DNA from: Ancylobacter defluvii
GTDB lineage: Bacteria; Pseudomonadota; Alphaproteobacteria; Rhizobiales; Xanthobacteraceae
Assembly: GCF_018390605.1 (NCBI RefSeq)
Contig: NZ_JAHBGD010000028.1
Location: 87,929 to 151,928 of the forward strand
Length of the DNA stretch: 64,000 bases
Direction of reading: 5' to 3'
This document shows positions 1 through 8,459 of this stretch, piece after piece (the stretch's first letter is position 1; each line of letters starts with the position of its first letter). Made by a program: the position numbers and the translations under genes. The notes under the pieces were generated by a model. It did not search any database, was not told the DNA's origin, and was given only the letters and a program-made list of their open reading frames with translations.

Positions 1-352
1 GCGCCCGCTCGATGCCGCGGCGATGGCGGAAGGGGCAAGGCACCTGATCGGCCGGCACGACTTCACCACCTTCCGCGCCATAGGCTGCCAGGCCGCCTCG
101 CCGGTGAAGACGCTGGACCGGCTGGAGGTGGAGCAGGTGCCGCTCGATTTCGGCAGCGAGATCCGCGTGCACGCCGCCGCGCGATCGTTCCTGCACCATC
201 AGGTGCGCTCGATGGTCGGCACGCTGGTGAAGGTTGGGGAAGGGGCGTGGACGCCGGAGGATGTCGGCGCGGCGCTGGCGGCGGCGGACCGCACGCGCTG
301 CGGCCCGATGGCGCCGTCGGCGGGGCTGTATCTGGCGGAAGTGACGTATTGA
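1..352 (+). CDS. truA: tRNA pseudouridine(38-40) synthase TruA, C-terminal part
   Basis: The 3' part of truA, cut by the window edge; 116 codons are visible and the frame opens at base 2. TruA converts uridines 38-40 of the tRNA anticodon arm to pseudouridine in the cytoplasm. The visible part contains the family's HDFTTFRA stretch followed by CQA-SPVKTL, and [11 protein letters not shown] near the C-terminus, which corresponds to the conserved F-x-x-x-x-VR-x-x-VG segment of TruA. The catalytic aspartate lies in the missing N-terminal half. The gene ends at a TGA directly before a bipalindromic repeat. Identification is secure; only the start is unknown. Confidence 0.93.
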   Translation, partial: RPLDAAAMAEGARHLIGRHDFTTFRAIGCQAASPVKTLDRLEVEQVPLDFGSEIRVHAAARSFLHHQVRSMVGTLVKVGEGAWTPEDVGAALAAADRTRCGPMAPSAGLYLAEVTY

Positions 353-360
353 GGGACATG

Positions 361-506
361 CTCCCTCTCCCCGTCGGGGAGAGGGCTGGGGTGAGGGGTC
401 CTTTGCGACAACGGGAAGAAGCTAGGGTTGGCGCCTTCGCAACACGTCGAAGCGTTGTGCCCCCTCACCCGCCGCTGCGCGGCGACCTCTCCCCCTCGGG
501 GAGAGG
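361..506. repeat. Bipalindromic intergenic repeat, copy 1
   Basis: A REP-like composite element. The left palindrome (363-385) has 11-bp arms CCCTCTCCCCG/CGGGGAGAGGG and is followed by CTGGGGTGAGGGG. The right part reads CCCCTCAC, a small hairpin GCCGC-tgc-GCGGC (471-483), then a second palindrome with arms CCTCTCCCC (486-494) and GGGGAGAGG (498-506). The same order recurs at 51337-51517, and the left half recurs at 36209-36246. It sits between convergent truA and the dihydroorotase gene, where it may also act as a transcript end for either. Confidence 0.8.
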
Positions 507-515
507 CGAAGAACC

Positions 516-1850
516 TCACAGCGGCTTCAGCGCATCCATGAAGCGCACCGGCGCTCCCTGCGACGGTGTCGCCAGCTCGCCGTCCCACATCACCTTCGTG
601 CCGCGCACGAAGGTTCCGACCGGCCAGCCGGTGACCTCCACCCCGTCATAGGGCGTCCAGCCCGGCTTGGAGGCGATCCAGCCATTGCGGATGGTCTCGC
701 GCCGCTTGAGGTCGACCACGGTGAAGTCGGCGTCATAGCCGACCGCGATCCGCCCCTTGGTGGCGATGTTGAAGATGCGCGCCGGCCCGGCGCTGGCGAG
801 GTCGATGAAGCGCTCCAGCGTTAGCCGCCCGGCATTCACATGGTCGAGCATCATCGGCACCAGCGTCTGCACCCCGGTCATGCCGGAGGGGCTGTCGGGA
901 TAGGGCTTGGCCTTCTCCTCCAGCGTGTGCGGCGCATGGTCGGAGCCGAGCACGTCGACCACGCCGTCGGCCAGCGCCTGCCACAGCGCGGCGCGGTGCC
1001 GGGCCTCGCGCACCGGCGGGTTCATCTGCACCAGCGAGCCGAGCTTGCCGTACCAGCTCGCATCCATGGTGAGGTGGTGCGGCGTCACCTCGACGGTGGC
1101 GACGTCCTTGTTGTCGCGCAGGAACGCCATTTCCTCGGCCGAGGTGACATGCAGCACATGCACGCGCTTGCCGACCTCGCGGGCGAGGTTGACGAGGCGG
1201 GTGGTGGCGGTCAGCGCGGCGATCTCGTCGCGCCACACCGGATGCGAGGAGGCATCGCCCGGCACGCGCAGGCCCTTGCGCTCGGACAGGCGCGGCTCGT
1301 CCTCGCAATGGAACGAGGCGCGGCGGCGGATCACCTGCAGGATCGCCTTCACGCCCGGATCGTCGGCCACCAGCAGCGAGCCGGTGGAGGAGCCGATGAA
1401 CACCTTGATGCCGGCGGCGCCGGGCAGCATCTCCAGCTCCGGCAGGTCCTTGACGTTCTCATGGGTGCCGCCGACGAAGAAGGCGAAGTCGCAATGCATG
1501 CGGCCCGTGGCGCGGGCGATCTTGTCCTCGAGCGCGCTGGCCGAGGTGGTCAGCGGATTGGTGTTCGGCATCTCGAACACCGCGGTCACCCCGCCCATCA
1601 CCGCCGCTCGGGAGCCGGTTTCAAGGTCTTCCTTGTGCTCCATGCCAGGCTCGCGGAAATGCACCTGGGTGTCGATCACCCCCGGCAGCACGTGCAGGCC
1701 GGTGCAGTCGATCGTCTCGCCGGCCTGGGCGGCGTCGAAGGAACCGATGCCGGCGATGCGCCCGCCGGTCACGCCGACATCCCGCGGGGCGATGCCGTCC
1801 TGGTTCACCACGGTGCCGCCCTTGAGGAGAAGGTCGAAGGTCTGGGTCAT
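516..1850 (-). CDS. Dihydroorotase-family amidohydrolase
   Basis: A 444-residue amidohydrolase resembling class I dihydroorotases, which interconvert carbamoyl-aspartate and dihydroorotate in pyrimidine synthesis. It has an N-terminal composite beta-domain start (LLLKGGTVV), then VIDTQVHFREPG at residues 58-69, a candidate carboxylated lysine in AGIKVFIGSS, metal-binding histidines in SFHCEDE and HVLHVTSAEE, and the GSDHAPHT aspartate motif. The usual D-x-H-x-H metal motif reads D-x-Q-x-H here (Gln62). The ATG start follows the annotated family N-terminus. A dihydroorotase role is likely, but the Gln substitution leaves room for a related cyclic-amide hydrolase, and I give no gene symbol for that reason. 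Confidence 0.8.
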   Translation of the reverse strand: MTQTFDLLLKGGTVVNQDGIAPRDVGVTGGRIAGIGSFDAAQAGETIDCTGLHVLPGVIDTQVHFREPGMEHKEDLETGSRAAVMGGVTAVFEMPNTNPLTTSASALEDKIARATGRMHCDFAFFVGGTHENVKDLPELEMLPGAAGIKVFIGSSTGSLLVADDPGVKAILQVIRRRASFHCEDEPRLSERKGLRVPGDASSHPVWRDEIAALTATTRLVNLAREVGKRVHVLHVTSAEEMAFLRDNKDVATVEVTPHHLTMDASWYGKLGSLVQMNPPVREARHRAALWQALADGVVDVLGSDHAPHTLEEKAKPYPDSPSGMTGVQTLVPMMLDHVNAGRLTLERFIDLASAGPARIFNIATKGRIAVGYDADFTVVDLKRRETIRNGWIASKPGWTPYDGVEVTGWPVGTFVRGTKVMWDGELATPSQGAPVRFMDALKPL

Positions 1851-1976
1851 GGTGTCCCCGCTGGTGATGGAAGCGCTTCGGCGCTCTTAACCCAGTTCCG
1901 GCCGCAAGGCCATGTCCGAAGGGTCGCGCGAGGGTTCCGCCGGGAGGGCCGCGCATCGGCTCGGCAGTGGGGCCGC

Positions 1977-3032
1977 TCAGGCGAGGGCGAACTCCACCCT
2001 CACCGCCGTGCCCCTGCCGCTGGCGGCGCCGGCAAGCCGCACCTCGCCGCCGAGCTGGGCGGCGAGGCCCTGGATGATCCGCCAGCCGAGGCTCTTGCCG
2101 CCGACCAGGTCCACCCCCTGTGGCAGGCCACGTCCATCATCGGCAACGACAATCTCGAAGCGACGTTCCCCACGCGGCGTCACCGTGATGCGCACCGTGC
2201 CGCCGCTGCCGGGCGCAAAGGCGTGCTTGAGCGAATTGGTGACGATCTCGGCGACCAGCATGGAGAGCGTGGTCAGCTGCGCCACGTTCAGCGGCAGGTC
2301 CGGCGAGGAGACCTCGCAGGCGATGTCCTCGACGCCGGCCGCGGCGATGAGATCGCCGCACAGCTCGCGCAGATACCGGTCGGTCGGCATGTCCAGCCGC
2401 TCGGGGGCATAGAGGTGGCGGTGAATGCGCGAGATGGTGTCGAGCCGCAGGCGCGCCTCGTCGAGCGCCACCAGCGCATGCCCCGGCTCGTCGGCGGCGC
2501 GGCGCTTGTGCAGGTTCAGCAGCGCCGCCACGAACTGCATGTTGTTGGCGACGCGGTGCTGCAACTCCTGGAACATGATGCGCTGGCTCTCATAGAGCCG
2601 GGCGGTGGTCGCCTCCTCCTCGCGCAGCTGCTCGGCGGCGCTGAAGGTGAAGTGGATCAGCGTGATGTCGATGGAGGCGATGGCGACGAAGAAGGCCAGC
2701 GCCATCAACGCCTGGCCGTCGGCGATGTTCATGCCGGTCGCCGGACCGATGAAGAACACCCAGGCGGCGAGGGTGGACAGCGCCGCGCAGGTGATGCCTG
2801 GCCGCAACCCGCAGAAGAAGGTGCTGAGGATCACCGCCGGGAAGAAGGTGAGGAAGGGAAAGCCCGGTGGCAGCACGTCGTCGACGGCGAAGCGCAGCGC
2901 CACCGCCGCGGCAAGCATGACGAGGCCGACGGCATCGCCCAGCCAGCGATGGTGGCGCAGCGGCCGTGCCGCGGTGACCAGCTTCCAGAACAGCGAAACC
3001 CTGGGCGATCCGGCCCGATGCGGCTCAGCCAT
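1977..3032 (-). CDS. Membrane sensor histidine kinase, HWE/HisKA_2 type with DUF4118-like sensor
   Basis: About 351 residues from ATG 3032; ATG 3059 or GTG 3140 would add 9 or 36 residues, and none has a strong ribosome site. The first third is a compact block of hydrophobic segments typical of DUF4118 sensor regions. It is followed by the HisKA_2-like phosphoacceptor segment FQELQHRVANNMQF (histidine in QHRV), RIHRHLY, and an HATPase domain with AEIVTNSLKHAF and DDGRGLP. It probably phosphorylates a response regulator encoded elsewhere, since none is adjacent. The signal is unknown. The gene is divergent from the Crp/Fnr regulator at 3280. Confidence 0.8.
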   Translation of the reverse strand: MAEPHRAGSPRVSLFWKLVTAARPLRHHRWLGDAVGLVMLAAAVALRFAVDDVLPPGFPFLTFFPAVILSTFFCGLRPGITCAALSTLAAWVFFIGPATGMNIADGQALMALAFFVAIASIDITLIHFTFSAAEQLREEEATTARLYESQRIMFQELQHRVANNMQFVAALLNLHKRRAADEPGHALVALDEARLRLDTISRIHRHLYAPERLDMPTDRYLRELCGDLIAAAGVEDIACEVSSPDLPLNVAQLTTLSMLVAEIVTNSLKHAFAPGSGGTVRITVTPRGERRFEIVVADDGRGLPQGVDLVGGKSLGWRIIQGLAAQLGGEVRLAGAASGRGTAVRVEFALA

Positions 3033-3279
3033 GCCGCGGGACGGCCATTTTGCGAGCATGCCGGAATGAACCGCGGCGATCGCCGCCCCGGCGCCATGCC
3101 CCGTCCTTAACTGCCATTGATGCGGACGCTCCTGATTCACCGCGCGGCGAACATGCCCATGCTTGCCAGCCTAAGATACCGTCTTGTAGAGGCCCCCGGC
3201 GCCGGCTTCTGCACACTGGTGAACATTTCTCCCCCTACTGCGTTGCCTGTCTGTCGAAGGCGAACAGGGGTGGAGCGAT

Positions 3280-4083
3280 ATGGCGGCGACGGGCGCGACC
3301 AATATCCCGATCAACGGCACGGCGACCGGCAACAATCTTCTCGCGGCGGTGCGGGAGGTGGATTTTGCGCTGCTGCGCGGCCATCTGATGCGGCTGGAGC
3401 GTCCGGCCGGGGCGGTGCTCTACGAGCCGGGCGACGACGTGCGCACCGTCTATTTCCCCTGCGGCCCGACCCTCGTCTCCTTCATGGTGATGCTGGAGGA
3501 TGGCCGTCCCGCCGAGGTCGGCATGGTCGGGCGCGAGGGAGCCGTCGGCGGCATCGTCAGCCAGGGCCGGCTGCCGGCCTATTGCCGGGCGCAGGTGCAG
3601 ATCGGCGGGGCGCTGTTGCGCCTCGATAGCGCCGATCTCGAGCGCGCCAAGGAGCACTCGCTCAACCTGCGCCACCTCTTCTCTCGCTATGCCGATTGCC
3701 TGCTGGCGCAGATCTTCCAGTCGGTGGCCTGCAACGCCGCGCATTCCATCGAGCAGCGCACCGCCAAATGGCTGCTCGGTGCCATGGAACGCACCGGCGA
3801 CGAGAATGTCCGCCTCACCCAGGAGCAACTCGCCGCCATGCTGGCGGTCGGCCGCTCCTATATTGGCCGGGTGCTGAATTCGCTGCGCGAAGCGGGTGCC
3901 GTCGATACCCGCCGCGGCCGGCTGGTGGTGAAGGACGCGACGCGGCTGCGGCAGATCAGCTGCGACTGTTCCGACGCGGTGCGCCGCCATTTCGACGAAG
4001 TGCTGAGCGGTGTCTATCCCAGCGGCGATCTCACCGGCCACGGCGTCGACATTGGCGCGCCGGCCGCGCCGCGCCGGACGTGA
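3280..4083 (+). CDS. Crp/Fnr-family transcriptional regulator
   Basis: A 267-residue cytoplasmic regulator. Residues about 25-140 form a cyclic-nucleotide-binding-like beta-barrel (VLYEPGDDVRTVYFPCGPT is its characteristic strand pattern). A long dimer helix and a C-terminal winged helix-turn-helix with RLTQEQLAAMLAVGRSYIG follow. There is no N-terminal cysteine cluster, so it is not an oxygen-sensing FNR with a 4Fe-4S cluster. The cysteine pair in SCDCSD near the C-terminus is unusual, but no function can be assigned to it. The start follows a GGAG ribosome site. The gene is divergent from the sensor kinase; its targets are unknown. Confidence 0.85.
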   Translation: MAATGATNIPINGTATGNNLLAAVREVDFALLRGHLMRLERPAGAVLYEPGDDVRTVYFPCGPTLVSFMVMLEDGRPAEVGMVGREGAVGGIVSQGRLPAYCRAQVQIGGALLRLDSADLERAKEHSLNLRHLFSRYADCLLAQIFQSVACNAAHSIEQRTAKWLLGAMERTGDENVRLTQEQLAAMLAVGRSYIGRVLNSLREAGAVDTRRGRLVVKDATRLRQISCDCSDAVRRHFDEVLSGVYPSGDLTGHGVDIGAPAAPRRT

Positions 4084-4250
4084 GAGCCGGCGCATCGCCG
4101 TCCTTTCGAAGCGTCCCGGTCGAGACCGTGCCCTGCCAGTCTCCGGCGGCTCTTGCCCGCGTCGCCGGCGCGCCTTACCTGTGCGGAACGGCCGGTCCGC
4201 CGGTCGAGTCGGTGCCCATACCGGCGTCCATGGTGCCGGGAGACGGCTGA

Positions 4251-5096
4251 ATGCCCATCGCTCTTCACGAACAGCGCGCCGTTGCCCGGATCGACGGCGC
4301 CGATGCGGTGCACTTCCTCGACAATCTGCTCACCGCACGCACCCCGGCGCCGGGGGCGGCGCGCTATGCCGCGCTGCTGACCCCGCAGGGCAAGATCATC
4401 GCCGACATGTTCGTGCTCGGCGTCGAGGGCGGCTTCCGCCTCGATCTGCCCGCCGACCGCCTTGCCGATCTGCTCAAGCGCCTGACGCTTTACCGCCTGC
4501 GCGCCAAGGTGGAGATCGCGGCGCTGGAGGGTTGGCGCGTCGGTGTCGCCTGGGGCGATGCCGTGCCGCCCGCGGGTGCTACCGCCTTCACCGATCCGCG
4601 CCTGCCGGCGCTCGGCACCCGCTTCCTGCTCGCCCCCGATGTCGCCGTCGCCCTCGATGCCGACGAAGCGGCCTGGCAGGCGCACAGGGTGGCGCTCGGC
4701 GTGCCGGAAGGCGGGCGCGACTTCACCTATGCCGACGCCTTCCCGCATGAGGCGGATATGGACCAACTGCACGGCATCGACTTCGACAAGGGCTGCTATG
4801 TCGGCCAGGAAATCGTCAGCCGCATGCAGCATCGCGGCACCGCGCGCACCCGCATCGTGCCTTTCGCCATTTGCGGCGAGCCGCCGGCACCCGGCACGCC
4901 GATCCTTGCCGGCGGCAAGACGCTCGGCACCGTCGGTTCCGGCGTCGAGGGGCGGCTGCTGGCGCTGATCCGCCTCGACCGCCTCGCCGAAGCACGCGAA
5001 TCCGGGTTGGCCATCGAGGCGGACGGCGCGACGCTGGTGCCCGAGCGGCTCGAATGGGCGAGCTTCGCCATTCCCGGCGCCGGGAGCGCCGCCTGA
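4251..5096 (+). CDS. ygfZ: YgfZ/GcvT-type folate-binding iron-sulfur maintenance protein
   Basis: A 281-residue protein of the YgfZ/CAF17 family, which uses tetrahydrofolate to help assemble or repair some iron-sulfur enzymes. The diagnostic signature KGCYVGQEIVSR is at about residues 182-193, with the characteristic cysteine. The N-terminus begins like the GcvT fold (HEQRAVARIDGADAVHFL). It is the first gene of a four-gene run: its TGA overlaps the ATG of tag (TGATG). Whether the whole run is one transcript is inferred from the overlaps. Confidence 0.9.
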   Translation: MPIALHEQRAVARIDGADAVHFLDNLLTARTPAPGAARYAALLTPQGKIIADMFVLGVEGGFRLDLPADRLADLLKRLTLYRLRAKVEIAALEGWRVGVAWGDAVPPAGATAFTDPRLPALGTRFLLAPDVAVALDADEAAWQAHRVALGVPEGGRDFTYADAFPHEADMDQLHGIDFDKGCYVGQEIVSRMQHRGTARTRIVPFAICGEPPAPGTPILAGGKTLGTVGSGVEGRLLALIRLDRLAEARESGLAIEADGATLVPERLEWASFAIPGAGSAA

Positions 5097-5704
5097 TGTC
5101 CCAGGACACCAATCCTCTGCACGCCGACGGCCGGCATCGCTGCCGGTGGTGCGGCACCGATCCGCTCTATGTCGCCTATCACGACGAGGAATGGGGCGTG
5201 CCGGAGCGCGACGACCGCGCCCTGTTCGAGAAGCTGATCCTCGACGGCTTCCAGGCCGGCCTCGCCTGGATCACCATCCTGCGCAAGCGCGACGGCTTCC
5301 GCCGCGCCTTTGACGGCTTCGAACCGGAGATCATCGCCGGCTACGGGCCGGACAAGGTCGAGGCGCTGATGCAGGATGCCGGCATCGTGCGCAACCGCGC
5401 CAAGATCGAGGCCACCATCCGCTCCGCCCGCGTCTATCTCGATATCATGGGCAAGGGGCCGGGCTTCTCGGCATGGCTCTGGGACATTAACGGCCCGACG
5501 CTGGACAATCGCCGCGAGGAGGGCGCGCCATCGCTCGTTACTTCGCCGGTGGCGCAGGCGATGTCGAAGGAGCTGAAAAGTCGTGGCTTCAACTTCGTCG
5601 GCCCGACCATCGTCTATGCCTTCATGCAGGCGGTGGGCATGGTGGACGACCACGACCTCACCTGCCACCGGCACGGCGCACGCGAATTCGGGGGCCGGCG
5701 TTGA
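5096..5704 (+). CDS. tag: DNA-3-methyladenine glycosylase I
   Basis: A 202-residue base-excision repair enzyme that removes 3-methyladenine from alkylated DNA. The N-terminus carries the Tag pattern RCRWCGTDPLYVAYHDEEWG, in which Cys16 and His29 match the zinc ligands of E. coli Tag. The C-terminal MVDDHDLTCHRH supplies the other histidine and cysteine ligands. FVGPTIVYAFMQAVG is the conserved final helix region. The ATG overlaps the ygfZ stop, and its own stop overlaps the next start, so translation is probably coupled. Length is slightly above the approximately 187 residues of E. coli Tag because of a 12-residue N-terminal extension. Confidence 0.95.
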   Translation: MSQDTNPLHADGRHRCRWCGTDPLYVAYHDEEWGVPERDDRALFEKLILDGFQAGLAWITILRKRDGFRRAFDGFEPEIIAGYGPDKVEALMQDAGIVRNRAKIEATIRSARVYLDIMGKGPGFSAWLWDINGPTLDNRREEGAPSLVTSPVAQAMSKELKSRGFNFVGPTIVYAFMQAVGMVDDHDLTCHRHGAREFGGRR

Positions 5705-6348
5705 GCGCACCGCGCGCGCCGCGCGCCTGGCAGCGTATGCTCTCCGGCCGGCGGCTCGATCTGCTCGACCCCTCGCCGCTCGACATCGAGATCGAGGACA
5801 TCGCCCACGGCCTTGCCCGCGTCGCCCGCTGGAACGGCCAGACCAGCGGCGAGCAGATCTTCTCCGTCGCCCAGCACTCGGTGCTGGTCGAACTGATCGC
5901 CCGCCGGCAGGCGGAGGTCGCCGGCGTCGAGCTCGACCGCCGCTGGCGCCTCGCCATGCTGCTGCACGACGCACCGGAATATGTGGTCGGCGACATGATC
6001 AGCCCGTTCAAGGCGGTGCTGGGCGGCGACTATAAGGGCGTCGAGGCGCGCCTGCTGGCGGCGGTGAGCCTGCGCTTCGGCCTGCCGGCGCAGTGGCCGG
6101 CGGTGCTGGTGAAGAAGGTGAAGGCTGCCGACCGCGCCAGCGCCTTCCTGGAGGCCACCCGCCTCGCCGGCTTCAAGGTCGATGAAGCCAGGCGGTTCTT
6201 CGGCACGCCGTTTCCGCTCGACCCGGCCGTCGAGCGCGAGCATCTCTCGCCCTGGAGCGCGGGTGAAGCCAAGGCGCGTTTCCTCGCCCGTTTCACCGAG
6301 CTTGCCTCGATACCCTTGCACGACCCCTCGGCCGGAGGCCCGCCATGA
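5701..6348 (+). CDS. HD-domain phosphohydrolase (YfbR-like)
   Basis: Up to 215 residues from a TTG at 5701 that overlaps the tag stop; the alternative ATG at 5737 would remove 12 residues and also fits the family. The metal-binding HD pattern is visible as AQHSVLV, then MLLHDAPEYVVGDMISPFK. This resembles the YfbR/HDDC2-type deoxynucleoside 5'-monophosphate phosphatases. The substrate cannot be read from sequence. It overlaps the next gene by four bases (ATGA). Placement next to a DNA glycosylase suggests nucleotide housekeeping, but this is inference. Confidence 0.8.
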   Translation: MSAPRAPRAWQRMLSGRRLDLLDPSPLDIEIEDIAHGLARVARWNGQTSGEQIFSVAQHSVLVELIARRQAEVAGVELDRRWRLAMLLHDAPEYVVGDMISPFKAVLGGDYKGVEARLLAAVSLRFGLPAQWPAVLVKKVKAADRASAFLEATRLAGFKVDEARRFFGTPFPLDPAVEREHLSPWSAGEAKARFLARFTELASIPLHDPSAGGPP

Positions 6349-6848
6349 TCCATGTCTGCCCGCTCTCGCGTCTCGAGGAGACGGTGACGCGAACCCGCGC
6401 CTCGCATGTGCTTACCGTGATCAATCTCGGCACGCCGGTCCCGCGTCCGGCCGCCATCCGCGCCGAGGACCATCTTTTCATCGGCTTCAACGACATAGTG
6501 GAACCGCAGCAAGGGTTGATCCATCCGGCGGCGGAACATGTCGAGGCGATCCTCGGCTTCGCCCGCAGCTGGCCGCGCCAGGCGCCGCTGGTGGTGCACT
6601 GCTTTGCCGGCATCAGCCGCTCCACCGCCTCGGCCTTCATCGCCGCTTGTGCGCTCGCCCCCGAGCGCGACGAGGCGGCGATTGCCCGTGCCCTGCGCGC
6701 CGCCTCGCCCAGCGCCACCCCCAACGCGCTGCTGGTCTCGCTCGCCGATGCCGCGCTCGGCCGGCAGGGGCGGATGAGCGCGGCGATTGCCGGCATCGGC
6801 CGTGGCAGCGAGGCGATGCTGGGCGAGCCGTTCGAGATCGCCCTCTGA
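6345..6848 (+). CDS. Dual-specificity/tyrosine phosphatase-like protein
   Basis: A 167-residue cytoplasmic protein with the cysteine-phosphatase P-loop HCFAGISRS at residues 85-93; Cys86 and Arg92 form the C-x5-R active site. The preceding FIGFNDIVEPQQGLIHP resembles the general acid loop region, with Asp50 a candidate acid. The size suits single-domain dual-specificity-type phosphatases common in alphaproteobacteria. It is the last gene of the overlapping ygfZ-tag-HD run (ATGA overlap with the HD gene). The physiological substrate, protein or small phosphate ester, is unknown. Confidence 0.8.
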   Translation: MIHVCPLSRLEETVTRTRASHVLTVINLGTPVPRPAAIRAEDHLFIGFNDIVEPQQGLIHPAAEHVEAILGFARSWPRQAPLVVHCFAGISRSTASAFIAACALAPERDEAAIARALRAASPSATPNALLVSLADAALGRQGRMSAAIAGIGRGSEAMLGEPFEIAL

Positions 6849-6865
6849 TTGCTGATCACGCGGGC

Positions 6866-6895
6866 GGCCTTGGCCTTGAGGGCCTTGGCCTTGAA
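6866..6895. repeat. 15-bp tandem duplication
   Basis: Two adjacent copies of GGCCTTGGCCTTGAG (the second ends in A), each built from GGCCTT sub-repeats. It lies just after the phosphatase gene, in otherwise gene-free sequence (6849-7081). No function is evident; this could be simple slippage. Confidence 0.6.
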
Positions 6896-7081
6896 GGTCC
6901 TGTCGTCGAGGGAACATGCTCCGGCCGCATTCTGCGGCTATTGAGCAACAGTCGCGGCTGAAAAGACACAGCCCGGCGAATTACCGAGCGCCGTTAACCC
7001 TTGTTCAAAACATGGGCAGACCATCGGGATCGTCGTGCTATGGTGAGTCGGGGCGCGGCCAGCACGCGCGGAGGTGCCAGT

Positions 7082-7354
7082 TTGTCCGAGATTACCGATC
7101 CGACCGCCATCGATCCCGCTGCCGAGCGGGCGCAGGAAGATGAGCGCCATGCCGCGCTCGCCTATCTCGATGAGGCGTGGAACGAGGCGGTCTATGACGG
7201 TCTCGACGAGGACTGTCTCGCCCAGGCGGCGCTGTTCACCGCCATCCGCTCGATGGTCGCCACCTATGGCGAGGACGCGGCTGCCGATTTCGCCGCCCGC
7301 CTCGCCGAGCGCATCCGTGCCGGCGAATACACGGTGCCGATGAACCGCCAGTGA
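7082..7354 (+). CDS. Small acidic conserved-type hypothetical protein
   Basis: A 90-residue acidic, alpha-helical, soluble protein that I do not recognise. The TTG at 7082 is chosen because GGAGG at 7070-7074 sits seven bases upstream. An ATG at 7040 would add 14 residues, and the open frame reaches 7001. The sequence runs DEAWNEAVYDGLDEDCLAQAAL, then a central helix with SMVATYGEDAAADFAARLAERI, and ends YTVPMNR. There is no signal peptide or membrane segment. It converges on the acetyltransferase gene with only six bases between stops. Coding status is supported by frame length, the strong ribosome site and its amphipathic pattern. Confidence 0.65.
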   Translation: MSEITDPTAIDPAAERAQEDERHAALAYLDEAWNEAVYDGLDEDCLAQAALFTAIRSMVATYGEDAAADFAARLAERIRAGEYTVPMNRQ

Positions 7355-7360
7355 TGCCCG

Positions 7361-7882
7361 TCAATCGGGCAGCGATGCCCGGCTGAGGATTTCCAGCCCG
7401 CCCACATCAGCCTCAAGCGTGGTCCAGTCGCGGCGGCGGTAGTATCCGGCGTTTTCCGGCAGCGCCGCGAGATGGACCCGTCGATGGCCGAGGCGCAAGG
7501 CGAGGTGGCTCGCGGCCTCGACCAGCGCCGCGCCGATCCCGGCTCGCCGATGCGCCGGCTCCACCCACAACGCCGCCACCCAGGGCGACAGCGCCGGGCG
7601 CTGCTCCACGTCGCTGGCGATCAGCGAGACGGTGCCGAGGAAGTGCGCGTCGCGATGGGCCACCAGGGTGGTCGGTACCGGCTCGGTGCCGAGGCTTTCC
7701 TCCAGCCGCGCGCGCAGCGCATCCAGCGGCACGCCCTCGTCCTGCCACCAGGCACGCCAGACCCGATCGGCCACGATGGGGGCGAAATGGAGAGCGGTGC
7801 GCAGATCGCAGATACTCACCCCGCCGGCCCCGGTCGGGACCATGGCCGGATTGCAAGCCTGGGTTTTCGCGCTGTTCGCCAT
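7361..7882 (-). CDS. GNAT-family N-acetyltransferase
   Basis: A 173-residue acetyl-CoA-dependent acyltransferase. The acetyl-CoA pyrophosphate-binding motif is seen as HRRAGIGAALVEAA, preceded by the beta4 strand WVAALWVEP and followed by LAALPENAGYYRRRDW, a typical GNAT C-terminal pattern (N-A-G-Y-Y-x-x-x-G/D-W). The ATG at 7882 has a GAGGCGAG ribosome-like site; a TTG at 7924 would add 14 residues. The acceptor substrate is unknown. The gene lies downstream of rpsU but is separated from it by a strong terminator. Confidence 0.85.
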   Translation of the reverse strand: MANSAKTQACNPAMVPTGAGGVSICDLRTALHFAPIVADRVWRAWWQDEGVPLDALRARLEESLGTEPVPTTLVAHRDAHFLGTVSLIASDVEQRPALSPWVAALWVEPAHRRAGIGAALVEAASHLALRLGHRRVHLAALPENAGYYRRRDWTTLEADVGGLEILSRASLPD

Positions 7883-7956
7883 CTCGCCTCGCGCTCCGGT
7901 CCTGCCGATCAGCGGCGGCGGCAAATGCGATCCGTGATCATCGGTCCGGAAACACC

Positions 7957-7985
7957 AAAAAGCGCGGCGACATCGTCACCGCGCT
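7957..7985 (-). terminator. Rho-independent terminator of rpsU
   Basis: Read on the minus strand, an 11-bp stem AGCGCGGTGAC/GTCGCCGCGCT (one G-U pair) with a three-base loop is followed by a T run (the A run at 7957-7960 on the plus strand). It lies 35 bases past the rpsU stop. Confidence 0.85.
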
Positions 7986-8020
7986 CATCGGATAGTCGAC
8001 GAGCCCCGAAGGGGCCGCGA

Positions 8021-8260
8021 TCAGCGGCCGCCGATCGTCGGCTTTGGCTTGGACGGCAGCAGGCCTTCGCGCTGGGCGCGCTTGCGAGCCAGCTTGCGCG
8101 CGCGACGGATGGCCTCGGCCTCCTCGCGGGCACGCTTCTCGGAAGGCTTCTCGTAATGGCCGCGCAGCTTCATCTCGCGGAAAATGCCTTCGCGCTGCAT
8201 CTTCTTCTTGAGGGCCTTCAGGGCCTGATCGACATTGTTGTCCCGAACGAGAACCTGCAC
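8021..8260 (-). CDS. rpsU: 30S ribosomal protein S21
   Basis: A 79-residue small, very basic ribosomal protein. The N-terminus [20 protein letters not shown] matches the conserved S21 start, followed by [20 protein letters not shown] lysine/arginine-rich C-terminal tail ([11 protein letters not shown], ending PKPTIGGR) is typical of alphaproteobacterial S21 proteins. S21 helps the 30S subunit initiate translation. It is monocistronic: a strong terminator follows, and about 200 bases separate it from the upstream DUF1330 gene. There is no ambiguity in start or stop. Confidence 0.97.
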   Translation of the reverse strand: MQVLVRDNNVDQALKALKKKMQREGIFREMKLRGHYEKPSEKRAREEAEAIRRARKLARKRAQREGLLPSKPKPTIGGR

Positions 8261-8459
8261 GTGTCTTCCTCTTCGTGCCTTCGCTATCGCGCATGCGTTG
8301 AATATCGGCGACCGGAGGCGGCATCCCGACTTTGGGCGGAAACCGCGCAGATCCGATCAAGGTGTGCGCACATAGCAGACCCGTTCCGCCTTGTCCACAT
8401 CCGGCGGTGGTCCGGCCGGGCGAATCCGCTTCCGGCCGGCGTCTTCACATCCAGCGGCC

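Noticed and set aside
840..3110. Long rightward open frame of 756 codons
   Set aside because: It lies opposite the dihydroorotase and sensor kinase genes. Its translation is histidine/arginine/glycine-rich without family motifs, the usual antisense shadow in very GC-rich DNA.
6849..7081. tRNA or small RNA in the gap after the phosphatase
   Set aside because: No cloverleaf or RNA signature found; only a short tandem repeat and ordinary upstream sequence.
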